This document shows positions 11,706 to 22,524 of a stretch of 64,000 bases of DNA, in pieces. The stretch is taken from assembly GCF_030704535.1 (NCBI RefSeq), contig NC_081811.1, positions 299,501-363,500 on the forward strand. Reading direction: 5' to 3'. The DNA comes from Vitis vinifera. Its lineage: Eukaryota > Streptophyta > Magnoliopsida > Vitales > Vitaceae. The number at the start of each line of letters is the position of its first letter. The first letter of the stretch is position 1. The position numbers and the translations under genes are program-made. A model generated the notes under the pieces. It was given only the letters and a program-made list of their open reading frames with translations, ran no database searches and had not been told where the DNA came from.

Positions 11706-11956
11706 AAAATGTATAATCCTAAGTATCTTTTTAAAGTATAATTTAATTTTTTAAATTAAAAAATATTATTATACAAAATAATAAACCTTATAAAAATATT
11801 AAATCGGGTTTTGGGTTGGGATCGGTTGTGCACACCTTCACTTCGTGAACCCAACCCAAATTGAGTTCATCCGAGCGCAAACCCGATTATTAAAAATGTT
11901 TAGCAGTCCACCCACACATCCGGTTAGGTCGGATCAACCCGCCCAAGCGGTATCCC

Positions 11957-12022
11957 TATAAATATACAGCAAATACTTCTCAAACCCTAGCATAGCATTC
12001 GAGCTCCCAAGGATTAGGGTTT
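11957..12022 (+). promoter_or_regulatory. RPS15 core promoter: TATA box and telo-boxes
   Basis: TATAAATA lies at 11957-11964. It is followed by a telo-box AAACCCTA at 11982-11989 and the inverted form TAGGGTTT at 12015-12022. Telo-boxes close to the transcription start are typical of plant ribosomal protein genes. The start codon is at 12044, giving a short 5' UTR of roughly 50-60 nt. Confidence 0.65.
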
Positions 12023-12043
12023 GTGCTCTCTACATCTTCGGCC

Positions 12044-15000
12044 ATGGTAAGACCTTGAATTCAAAAATGAACATGATGAATTTCTTCGAGAAAATGAAGC
12101 CATTCTTTTAGATTTTCCTTTCACTTGCCTTCTTTTTTCCGAGAATCAAACCGAATCATTGTATTGCTGCAGGATTCTCACGGTTTTTTTTTAATCCGTT
12201 TTTCAGGCGGATATCGAAACCGATGTTGCTCCAGGGGTTCCGAAGAAGAGAACATTCAAGAAGTTCAGCTTCAGAGGAGTTGATTTGGATGCTCTTTTGG
12301 ATATGTCCACTGATGAGCTTGTCAAGCTCTTGCCCGCTCGTGCTCGCAGAAGGTAATCGATCTGATACCATCGCTTTATATTCATGTATATTAGTGTTAC
12401 TTACAATGGGTTTTATTTATTTATTTATAGTGTGTATGTTGATGAAATATTAGGTTTCAACGTGGTTTGAAGCGCAAGCCGATGGCATTGATCAAGAAAC
12501 TGCGCAAAGCAGTAAGTTTTATCTGCATTTTTCTTGTATTCTTTTGATTGCTTGCCCACACTGGAGTCTGATAAATCGTTGGCTTTATGCTGGTGGGATT
12601 TGTAAATGTTTACCTGGATGTCCTAATCTCCGAATCAATCGGGAAATATGTTGCTTGCATAGTGTTTCAGAGTTTGTGTTTTGGTTGCAGTTGCCTTTTT
12701 TTCTCAGCCTCTTAGAGTTGTTGTAAGTTGAACCAGAAATCTGAGTGTGACATTGTTTATAACAAATGCTGGGGTATTTTCTGTTTGTTCTTTCTCTTTA
12801 GTGGGTTGTATCTCAGGGTGTGAATCATAAAATCTCATTCATGTCCGCTTGGGAAGGATTAAAGTTTTAGACTCATTTGACCTCGACCCACCGAAGCAAG
12901 TTGAGACTTGAGACAAGTGAAGTTTAGTTCATAGTTTGTTGTGACAATAGTTGTGGAAGTGTTCATTACTCTTGTCTTGAGGTTCTCAAGGCAGTTACAT
13001 TGTCTATCAAGTCTGTAAGAATTTATCAGATCAGTTATATGCATTTCCTGCGAACTGAAGGTTTGCCTCATGCACTTTCTGCCTTGTTTTATGAAGCACA
13101 TAAAACATCTTTATGTGTACTTCTTAAAACTAACTATTTTCTTTCTACAGTTCTTCCATTTGCTTGACTTTGAGTAGGAATTTCACAAAATTTAATCTGT
13201 AATAGAATGATAATTATGCTCTCTCTCTTTTTTTCTTTTGGTTTTGGCTGTTAGTTATGAATGAAATGGATGGGCACAAAACTTTATCTGTGATGAAATG
13301 GTAATCATGCAATTTTGTGCTTCTAGGGTCATTTATAAAAGAACCTTATGTGAAAAAAAATTACTACAGTGAATCAGTGATTATGCAATTTTATGTTGTT
13401 GGAGTTATAATAATAGACCTCATTGTGTGTTTATTTTATGGGTTAGATTTCTCATTGTATGACAATATAATTATGAAATCAATATCAGATTTTGGAGTTT
13501 GGGAAATGATGAGAGATTCAAACAGGTTAGCATAGGCTTAATGGTTTTTTTGCCATGCTGAATATTTTTTGCACGTCAGTCTGATCCCAAACTTTGTGAA
13601 GTACAACAAATATGATAGTCTTTTTGTTTTGTTCTTGATGTGCTTTGGCAGAAAAAAAAATTTTGATCACCCAAGTAGCTGAGCTAAGTTATCCCAGATT
13701 GGCCTATCATTGATGCGTTGGAGTTATCAATGTGTGATATCATTTTGATACCATGGAGTTTGGGAAATGATGAGATGTAAACAGTTTATCATAGGCTAAA
13801 TTGTCTTTGCTATGCTGAATGACTTTTGCACGTCAGTCTGATCCCAAACTCCTATGAAAAGGGGAAAAATTGAAGTAAACACTTGATGGATTTAGGGTTG
13901 AAGGTTGGACTGGCTTCAGAAATCATTTTTAAGGCTCATGTCATTGAATTGTTGTCATAAAATTCCCCATGATTTAATCTTAGCTGGTTTTCTTGTAGAT
14001 TTGTACCACATAGCCTAGGTTTACTAAAAGAAGTTTAGCCTTTTGTAGTTTTGGTACATTTACCCAAGTAGCTGAGCTAAGTTATCCCGGATTGGCCTAT
14101 CATTGATGCGTTGGAGTTATCAATGTGTGATATCATTTTGATACCATGGAGTTTGGGAAATGATGAGATGTAAACAGTTTATCATAGGCTAAATTGTCTT
14201 TGCTATGCTGAATGACTTTTGCACGTCAGTCTGATCCCAAACTCCTATGAAAAGGGGAAAAATTGAAGTAAACACTTGATGGATTTAGGGTTGAAGGTTG
14301 GACTGGCTTCAGAAATCATTTTTAAGGCTCATGTCATTGAATTGTTGTCATAAAATTCCACATGATTTAATCTTAGCTGGTTTTCTTGTAGATTTGTACC
14401 ACATAGCCTAGGTTTACTAAAAGAAGTTTAGCCTTTTGTAGTTTTGGTACATTTACCCAAGTAGCTGAGCTAAGTTATCCCGGATTGGCCTATCATTGAT
14501 GCGTTGGAGTTATCAATGTGTGATATCATTTTGATACCATGGAGTTTGGGAAATGATGAGATGTAAACAGTTTATCATAGGCTAAATTGTCTTTGCTATG
14601 CTGAATGACTTTTGCACGTCAGTCTGATCCCAAACTCCTATGAAAAGGGGAAAAATTGAAGTAAACACTTGATGGATTTAGGGTTGAAGGTTGGACTGGC
14701 TTCAGAAATCATTTTTAAGGCTCATGTCATTGAATTGTTGTCATAAAATTCCACATGATTTAATCTTAGCTGGTTTTCTTGTAGATTTGTACCACATAGC
14801 CTAGGTTTACTAAAAGAAGTTTAGCCTTTTGTAGTTTTGGTACATTTACATATATGCACCTCATGCAACTTGATAATCATATTTTTAATACTTTAAGTAA
14901 CTAACCACACATTTGCATTTTGTCTGTGTCTGGGTTTCTCCGTTTACAGTACAACATGTTATGTAATGAATGTTAACTTGTGGCATTAGTCCGCATGTTA

Positions 15001-16470
15001 ACTTTAGACTAATATTATATTCCTAAAAAGGCTATAAATGTTGAATTTTTTTTTCTTTTTCTGCATTAATTGTTGTGTTTTGCCTCTCAATTTCATAATT
15101 TGTGTTTGATATATAAAACTCGCACCTAATCTTGCTGGTTGGAAAAATTCCTTGCCCTGCATGTCTGCCTATAGAAAACATCTGCGACAATGGCAGTCAT
15201 AGCTGTGGTTCAGTTTGGGGAGTTGTTGCTTCAAACACAATCGTTTAAATGGAATTTGGCTGTTAGATTTGATTAAAAGTAGCATGTATTAAGATCTTGT
15301 TGCTCTGTCTTCTATTTCCGTATTCTTATGAACTTTGACTGTGATACCATGTTTTCATGAGCTTCTCTGATCCTATTTGGTATTATTATATTTCCTATTT
15401 TCTTCATGTATGCAATTTCATTTGTGTACCCCAGTATGCATGGTCTCCAATGTACATCATGCCATATCGATTAATCGTTCTTTCTGTCGTCAATTTCTCT
15501 CTATTATTATCAAGCTTTAAATTTATGGGACAGTATAATTTCCTTTAATAGCCTTTTTCGATTTCTCATCACTCACAAGTGTTTCTGTGTTTATCCCTTT
15601 GACACTTCCATGAACTCCCATAACATAAGATTAAATAAGATTTTCCAGGATTTATTTATCTGTGTATGTGCTAGGCTATTCTTCTCTAGGATTTATGCAT
15701 GGACATGATAAAATGTTTTAGGCTAGTGACCTAATTGCTGCAACCGTATTCTGTTTAGCATTTGATCCTGCAATACAAGAACTCTAATGGATTTTTCATT
15801 TTTCTGGTATTCTTGTGTTTTTCATTATTTTCATTTTCCACAAATTAAATAAAATGGTAGTCAGGTAAAAATTGCATTGTTGTTTATGCATCAGTTAGTT
15901 ATGATTTTTGCCATATAAAGATCATTTTATTGATATTGGTTAGTGAGTACCCTTGCAAGAATGTGTGGTATCTGGTAGCACAGTACTGACATGGAGCCTC
16001 AAATTAAGTCTCTTATATTTGAGAGATTTATCTTTGAAGAAGGTTAATAAAAAGTTATTTATGCTGCCCTTTTTCCTTTTTTTAGGGACCCCTAACTATG
16101 CAATAATTTCCTATCTTTTTGCTTTAATTTGTATTGATGATTAATCAGTTTAGTAAATCACAAAGGAAGTGGGGATTATTCATTAATATTTTCATTTTGG
16201 TGTTGTGATGTCTTAAAACAGAAACGGGAGGCACCACCTGGTGAGAAACCAGAGCCAGTTAGAACTCACCTCCGCAACATGATCATAGTACCTGAAATGA
16301 TTGGCAGCATTGTTGGGGTTTACAACGGGAAGACCTTCAATCAAGTTGAAATTAAGCCTGAAATGATCGGTCATTATCTGGCTGAATTCTCAATCTCTTA
16401 CAAACCTGTCAAGCATGGAAGGCCTGGTATTGGTGCCACCCACTCTTCCAGGTTCATTCCTCTCAAGTAA
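12044..16470 (+). CDS. RPS15: Cytosolic 40S ribosomal protein S15 (uS19)
   Basis: Four exons join cleanly: 12044-12046, 12207-12352, 12454-12511 and 16222-16470. The sum is 456 nt, or 151 residues, normal for plant S15. Exon 1 contributes only the ATG before a GTAAGA donor, an arrangement common in ribosomal protein genes. The protein starts [18 protein letters not shown], has the basic stretch [15 protein letters not shown], and ends with the uS19 signature region ([40 protein letters not shown]). uS19 sits in the head of the small ribosomal subunit near the decoding site, with its C-terminal tail reaching the A site. The third intron is 3.7 kb, unusually long for this gene, and contains the 393-bp tandem triplication and four snoRNA candidates. 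No coding defect is visible. Confidence 0.97.
13494..13595 (+). ncRNA. Box C/D snoRNA candidate, diverged copy (copy 0)
   Basis: A C box ATGATGA lies at 13506-13512 and a D box CTGA at 13581-13584. The flanks AGTTTGGGA (13496-13504) and TCCCAAACT (13585-13593) form a perfect 9-bp terminal stem. An internal CTGA at 13558-13561 could be D'. The guide directly upstream of D reads TTTTTTGCACGTCAGT. Between the boxes this copy differs considerably from copies 1-3, yet boxes, stem and D guide are intact. It is intronic in RPS15, on the sense strand. Confidence 0.75.
13755..13852 (+). ncRNA. Box C/D snoRNA candidate, copy 1
   Basis: The terminal stem GGAGTTTGGGA (13755-13765) pairs perfectly over 11 bp with TCCCAAACTCC (13842-13852). 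C box ATGATGA is at 13767-13773, D box CTGA at 13838-13841, and a possible D' CTGA at 13815-13818; C' is weak. The guide adjoining box D (13824-13837) is TTTTGCACGTCAGT. As I recall the 25S rRNA sequence, it contains ACTGACGTGCAAA, which would pair over 13 nt. By the D+5 rule the 2'-O-methylated base would be the A of ACTGA. The snoRNA would be released from the spliced RPS15 intron or a processed precursor. Length of about 98 nt is normal for the class. Confidence 0.85.
14148..14245 (+). ncRNA. Box C/D snoRNA candidate, copy 2
   Basis: This copy lies exactly 393 bp after copy 1 and appears identical to it in the C box (14160-14166), D box, terminal stem and guide. It is carried by the second unit of the tandem array. 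Confidence 0.85.
14541..14638 (+). ncRNA. Box C/D snoRNA candidate, copy 3
   Basis: This copy lies 393 bp after copy 2, in the third tandem unit, with the same stem, C box ATGATGA, D box CTGA and guide. No base difference from copy 2 was seen in the snoRNA itself. Confidence 0.85.
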
Positions 16471-19400
16471 AAGTTTTTGCTTATGCCCATTCTATTGTAT
16501 TGAGAAAGTAACTCTCATTATCTAGACTGGATTTTGTTTGGTTTCTATCTGTTCTAGTTCTTTATTTTCTTGCACAATGTTAGCTCTGGTAAGAACCAAA
16601 AACGTAACTGAACTAGTGCCTTGTTGACGCTGCTTATTGGCTATTGATCAGAAACTTGTTTTTTTCGTATAAAATTGCATTAATAAAATAAGTATGAAGA
16701 AGGTGTCCCATTCCGGGATCTGTGCTAAAGGCATAATAATGTGGACTGGTGGCACTGCCCCGTCAACCGTGGTAGTTTTGTTGGATGGAATACAGGCATG
16801 AGAAAGAGAATGTGGGACATGATTTGACCGGGACACTTAGATTCTCGTATTTCACGAGTTTGGAAAAGTTGGTGCATGCACATTTTCTCTCATCAGTCAG
16901 TCTCTCCTATTTCTTTTCAAGCTCATTGTTCTTTTATTTTTTGTGTTCAAAATCATGAATCTGGGCATAGTGGAGCCCCAAATGCAGCAATTGTTGACCG
17001 CATGCGTTGCCTGAAATTTTTGTTGGTCAAAATACTGGGATAATTTTTCCCTGACATCTTATAATTGTATTAACAGTCTAGATTGTGTTGGTTCGTGGAG
17101 CATCGGTGTCAGATCTTTACCCGGATAAGGGTATTAGAATGAGATGAGTTAATCCTTGGGGTTTGTTTGGAAATTATTCTTAAAAACGGTGTTTTTTCCC
17201 TCCTTGGAATAGAAATAGATTGCCTAACTTAAAAACACAGTATTTGTTTTGAAAATGGGTTTTTTTACAATAAATTAAAGGTATATTTAATTGTTTTAAT
17301 AAATTGTGACGAGTAACAATGGAACCTATTTGTACTCTTTGTACCATGTTGGCCAGGAGGGTGCTAAGTTTTGTATGTTCATGGTTGTGTTGTGTGTGTA
17401 TATGGAGTGCGTTTTCTCACACGCCTCTCTTCAATTGTTTTAGAGAGGATGGGTCTTTCAATCAAATTGAGAGTTTCCTTCTAAATTTACTTGAAACAGA
17501 AAACTAGACTTCCCACTCGTTGAAATTTGGTTATCTCAGTGACTATTGAGGATGGTATTACGATCTCTTTATGACCTACTGCCCCGGAAGTAATTTTGAG
17601 AGGGTTTCCTGATACCATCAATAACCACTTGATAAATCAGTTTTTGTTATATAACATGTGTAGACACTGATTTTTCTTAAAGCCATTTTTAGCGAAAGCA
17701 CTATAATACAGCTGTTTACAGAAGGTTCGAAACCAAAATCTCTTCACGACTGAACTCACTTTAGAGACAACCATCCGAGGAGACACCCTGTGCCACAAGC
17801 TTATAGCCTGGGTTATTCTTGCCAATATAAAGGTGAAAACAAAAGTGATGGATTTTCAGTAAAGAGTGATTCTATCAAGTTAAAACTATTTTTTCATGAT
17901 AGATTCACATCATTATGAAATACTAATTCAATTTAAATTAACTTGATAATTTAAAACATGATACAAATAATCACTCACCTCTAGGGGTTTTCAAAATCAA
18001 AGCTAATGAGTTTTTTTTTGGCTCAATAAGAAATATATCAACAATTTTCTTTATATATATAAAAAAAAAGTGATATCATATAATATATTTTTCAAATTAT
18101 TCTATTGAGAATAAAAATAATAAATGATGAAACCAATTTCAAAGTTTATTTATTTAGTCTTCTTTTTTCTCAAGGGTTTTATCTCTTCTCTATATTATTT
18201 ACATTTATTTTATATATATATATATTTCAAACTAAAACTCCCTGTTTAAAATTTATAATTTTTTAAAAAAAAGATAATATATCTTTATTATTATTATTTG
18301 GTGAAAACTAAATTAGGGATATTACATGTTAATAATGGTAACGACGTGTACACTGATAACGCCTTTTGACCGGGGGCTCAGGACTTTTGTTCCCTAGGCA
18401 AGAAACTTGTGGCCTTAGCTTCTCCGCGTTCCGAGTTTTCAACTACCAAATGCATAACGTTTTGTTCATGAAACACAACCTTCCACCATTTTCTCCACTC
18501 TTCCCAATTTTTCTTTGACAATTTTGCCGTACCTTGCTTTCACATTTCACTTTCATCTCTATCGGTTTATTCGCACATCAACTCTTCAATTTTGAAACTT
18601 TGTCCACAAAATGTTTCCACCTTCCTTTAAATAATAATCTCAATATTTTAAAATTCTGCTTTTTTATTTTTTATTTTCCCTCCTTTTTGAACCATGCATG
18701 AACTTAGAGGAAATAAAATTAAAATTATTTAGAAAAATAGGATGAGAAAGAAAGAATTTTTAGTATTTTCCCCTTTTTTTTTCTTCTCATCCTAAAATCA
18801 TTTTTCTTAATCTTTTTTTCAATATTGTGAAATTGAAAATCTTTTAAATGACGTCATCAACAAAGAACAAAAATAAAAGGGGGAAGTTTGATAAAGTCTT
18901 CATCTACTATAATAACTTGTTTCACTCTAGAGCCAAAAATTTATTCTAAGGAAATTGAAAGATATTGGATGAGGTAGAGACCAAACCAAGAAAGAAAAAA
19001 AAATCAAAGTAAATACAACTTTTATGCCAAACGAAGAAAAAAACTTCAAAGTAAGTGGAACTTTTAAAATGTGCAAAATAATCGAAAAATGAGGTTGGAC
19101 CTACCTAATCAATGGCACGACTTACTAGTCTTTCAATGTTGGCTGGGAATGGTTTTGGGCCTGGGCCTGGACTACGCTGTACTAGACTCTCCCATAATTT
19201 CAGAAACGTGTCAGAGTCTGATCCATGTGGGGCCCAATTACTCGACCAAAAGCTTTCAATGTAACCGGCGGCGCCGCGTGCCTCCGCGTGCTACTTGGTA
19301 GGTTTTGGCTTGGCTTTGGCTTGCGCCGCCTCTTTAATTAATTTCCACAACCTACACTCCACGTGTCTACTGTTCAATTCATTTTGGGTCCTCCTTACCC

Positions 19401-19709
19401 ACTGTACTTTTTCCTCAGGGACCACCCGTCACTTTATGACAAGTGTACATTTCAAATCTGATCGCTTTTGTTTCCGTTTCACTTATTTATTTATTTATTA
19501 AATTCTTTTTAATATCTGATGTCATATGTTTTTATACCTATCATATCCCACGTATTTATAAGTTTGGTGGATATGCGAGTTTTGGTCAAAAAATGATAAA
19601 TACATTTTTATTTTAAACAATAACCTTCTGCTCCATCTTGTCAACATAATGTTGTAATAATTTAACGTCTATAACATAGTTTTTTTAAGGAATAAATTAC
19701 TACACGTGC
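16471..19709. other. RPS15 3' flank and spacer, no gene seen
   Basis: The first few hundred bases are the likely RPS15 3' UTR. Beyond that I find only short frames without recognisable motifs. The sequence is AT-rich with (TA)n tracts near 18050 and 18212, apart from a GC-rich patch around 19260-19300. Confidence 0.5.
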
Positions 19710-21460
19710 ATATTAAAAAGTGTATTTAAAAGTGATTTTAAAAAATATTTTTAATAATTAAATAATAAAATATTTTAATTATTAAAAAGATTAAGAGCTC
19801 AATTCTAAAACATGCTTTTAATATTTTTAATTCTTGAAAATTTTTATTATTTAAATATTATAAATATTTATAAACATTTTTTAGAAAAACTCTCAAACAC
19901 GAGGTCCTTACATTTTAGAAAGTGTATTTTATAAAATGTTTATCATATTTCTAATACTCAAAAAATAAAATTTTTTAAATATTATAAATATTAAAAACAC
20001 TTTTTAAAATTATTATCAAACACACTTTAAAAATATTTTTTAAAATCACGGTCAAACCGCCTGTAAGTCTTAATTCAAAATATATGAATAATTTATTAGA
20101 GGAGTAGCAATACCTAAGACCCTATTCAAACTAATATCTACAACACCTCAAATGATATGTTTAAAAAATTTCAAATTTAAAACAGTTTCTTTGCAGTTTA
20201 TTCTAAAAAGAAGTATTTTTTTAGAATAAATTTGAGTGTTTTTTCAAATATATTTGTAAAATATTCTAAAAAATAATTGCAAAGTGGAAACTTTTCAACT
20301 TCATATACACATATTTATAATGCTTTAAGCCTTTAACACATAATAAATTTAAAAGGCTAATTTTTATTTGAGATTTTGAATAAAATTTTGTTTTTGAAAC
20401 ACACATTGAAGTGTTTTTCCCCCTAAACAATGCAAAACAAACATGAAAAAAATTAGTAACACTCCTAACAGATGCTTATATAAAACTTAGGAAAATTTTG
20501 AATATGAGTCATTAAAGTGTATGGTGGATCAAAGATTTAATCATTTTATTTGAAAACCAATTAATGGCGATAAGATCAATCTAATCCTTCTAAGTCTTAT
20601 AGTAAAGCTTCACTCTCTCCTCATACACATTCATGCCAAAGTTATTTTTTTAACCTTGTTTTTTCAAGAACAACATTGTTGCGTGTTTAAGGTACTTCTT
20701 CCAATCGAGACGTTTGTGACTTCGTCAAATAATCCTTCTTTTGATACGAAAGCTTTTGAAGTGTTTTTTTTTTTAATTAATTATAAATGATTTCTTCAAA
20801 ATACATTTCTAATTTTTTAAAAATAAAAAGTGTTTTTTAAATTTTATTAAACTCTTAAAGAGTATGTTTGGTAGGAATGATAAAAAATGTTTTTGATATC
20901 TTTAATATATAAAAGATAAAAATTTTCAAATATTATAAATACTATAAATACTTTTTAAAATCAATATCAAACGTACTATTGAAGTATGTTTGATAGTGAT
21001 TTTAGAAAATATTTATAATATATTTAATAATTAAAAGATAAAAATTTTAAAGTATTACAAATATTAAGAGTACGTTTGATAGTGATTTTATAAAATATTT
21101 ATAATTTTATAAATATTTAGAAATTTTCATCATTTAGGTATTATAAAACCTAAAAATATTTCTTATAATTATTGTTAAACACACTCTTAAAGTTTATTTT
21201 ATATTGATTTTAGTAAATGTTTGTAATCCTTTTTATACTTTAAATTTTTTATTTTTCAAGTATAAGAAAAAATAAAAATGCTTTATAGAATATTATTAAA
21301 TACATTTTTTATTTTGTATTTAAAAAAAAATCTATTTGATAATAATTCTAAAAAAATATATATATTTTTAATACTTAAATTTTTTTATATTTTAAGTATT
21401 TAAGAAACTAAAAATATTTGTTAAAATTACCATCAAACACCATTATGTTTGTAAAAAAAA
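19710..21460. repeat. Cluster of AT-rich MITE-like repeats
   Basis: Variants of GTTTGATAGTGATTTTA followed by AAATATTTATAAT recur on the plus strand near 20980 and 21070. Their reverse complements (AAAATTATTATCAAACAC and relatives) occur near 20010 and 21170-21440. The mix of direct and inverted copies separated by AT-rich sequence is typical of several MITE copies inserted next to each other. Individual boundaries cannot be fixed by eye. Confidence 0.5.
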
Positions 21461-21932
21461 TTTATCAGTCATTTGTACTTATCCTATGATCTTACCATCC
21501 GAAAAGCGAGTTTTACCATCTTACCATCTTATTTTTAACGGTCACTTTCTTTAAGAGCAACATTTTTTATTTTTGCATTGGTAATTCAGAACAAGAAGAC
21601 CCAAGTGGCATTGGAACTTAATAAACAAATATGTTTTAATTTTAAAAATAAATTATTTAGTAAACTCTTAATTTAATATTTATTATTATTAAAAAGGAGA
21701 AGATTAGTAGTTTAAAGAAATAATAAAGAATGAGTTGGGCGCACACAATAAAGAGAGAGAAAGCGAAACGGGCATGTCATCATTTCTCCATCCTCCATTC
21801 CCATCTCAACACGCATGCATTCAATGCATTAACCCATATTTATTTTTTTATTCAAATATTTCTATATTATTACTTAATTAAAAATTTTAAAAAACGAAGG
21901 CTGTCGGCGTTAACCACGACTGTCTCCCTCTC

Positions 21933-21940
21933 TATAAATA
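21933..21940 (+). promoter_or_regulatory. TATA box of the ERF gene
   Basis: TATAAATA lies 78 bp upstream of the ATG at 22018. This places transcription start near 21965 and excludes the in-frame upstream ATG at 21730 as the usual start. Confidence 0.7.
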
Positions 21941-22017
21941 GCAAAGCACCACCGTCACAGCCTCTCCAAATCAACCAAATCTTCTCTCATTCTGCTCCGT
22001 CACCGGTACACTGCCAC

Positions 22018-22524
22018 ATGGCGGTCGAGCCACTCAACCGCCGATCTCAACCTTCCGGATCCGGCGGAGCCGTGATCAAGGAGGTGCACTTCAGAGGCGT
22101 CAGGAAGCGCCCATGGGGGCGGTTCGCTGCGGAGATACGCGATCCGTGGAAGAAGACGCGGAAGTGGCTAGGGACTTTCGATACCGCGGAGGAGGCCGCT
22201 AGGGCTTACGACGATGCGGCCAGGAGCCTCCGTGGGCCGAAGGCGAAGACTAACTTCGGCGACGGAGGACTCTCCTTCGCCTCCGCCGAGGCTCCTGTGG
22301 CCGGCGCCTCGGAGTTGTTTGGAAAGGGTCTGCAGCAGCATTGGCTGCAGCCGTCATTAACTGGCGGCGGCGACTCCGTCGCCGTTACGACGCGGTCGGA
22401 GTACACTGGATATAGGTTGGATGCGGTGGATTTGATGGTGAGTGAGGAGGAGAAGAAGATGAGGCAGGAGAAGGAGAAGAAGCCGTTCCTCTTCGACCTG
22501 AACCTCCCGGCGCCGCTCTTCTGA
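22018..22524 (+). CDS. AP2/ERF transcription factor with C-terminal EAR repression motif (ERF group VIII type)
   Basis: This is an intronless frame of 168 residues. One AP2/ERF DNA-binding domain spans residues 24-80: [36 protein letters not shown] and the closing KTNF. The Ala and Asp of AAEIRD mark the ERF rather than DREB type. The extreme C-terminus carries FDLNLP (about residues 159-164), an EAR motif of the DLNxxP class that recruits TOPLESS-type co-repressors. The protein should therefore bind GCC-box promoters in the nucleus and repress them in ethylene or stress responses. The coding region is GC-rich against very AT-rich flanks. The frame is open upstream to an ATG at 21730, but the TATA box argues for the start at 22018. 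The exact orthologue among ERF3/4/8/9/12-like proteins is not resolved. Confidence 0.93.
   Translation: MAVEPLNRRSQPSGSGGAVIKEVHFRGVRKRPWGRFAAEIRDPWKKTRKWLGTFDTAEEAARAYDDAARSLRGPKAKTNFGDGGLSFASAEAPVAGASELFGKGLQQHWLQPSLTGGGDSVAVTTRSEYTGYRLDAVDLMVSEEEKKMRQEKEKKPFLFDLNLPAPLF

Larger units (their letters stand above)
13671..14849 (+). repeat. Three tandem 393-bp units in RPS15 intron 3
   Basis: Units start with CCAAGTAGCTGAGCTAAG at 13671, 14064 and 14457 and end near 14849. Copies 2 and 3 look identical by eye. Copy 1 differs at a few positions, for example CCCAGATTGG against CCCGGATTGG and ATTCCCCATG against ATTCCACATG. This order implies two successive duplications, the second recent. Each unit holds one snoRNA plus about 295 bp of flank, so the amplification multiplied the snoRNA dose without touching the splice sites. 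Confidence 0.97.

Noticed and set aside
16640-16840. Minus-strand 62-codon frame downstream of RPS15
   Set aside because: It has no family match and an AT-rich start; it most likely arises by chance in the 3' flank.
21730-22017. N-terminal extension of the ERF protein from an upstream in-frame ATG
   Set aside because: The TATA box at 21933 lies downstream of that ATG and the extension has no ERF-family similarity.
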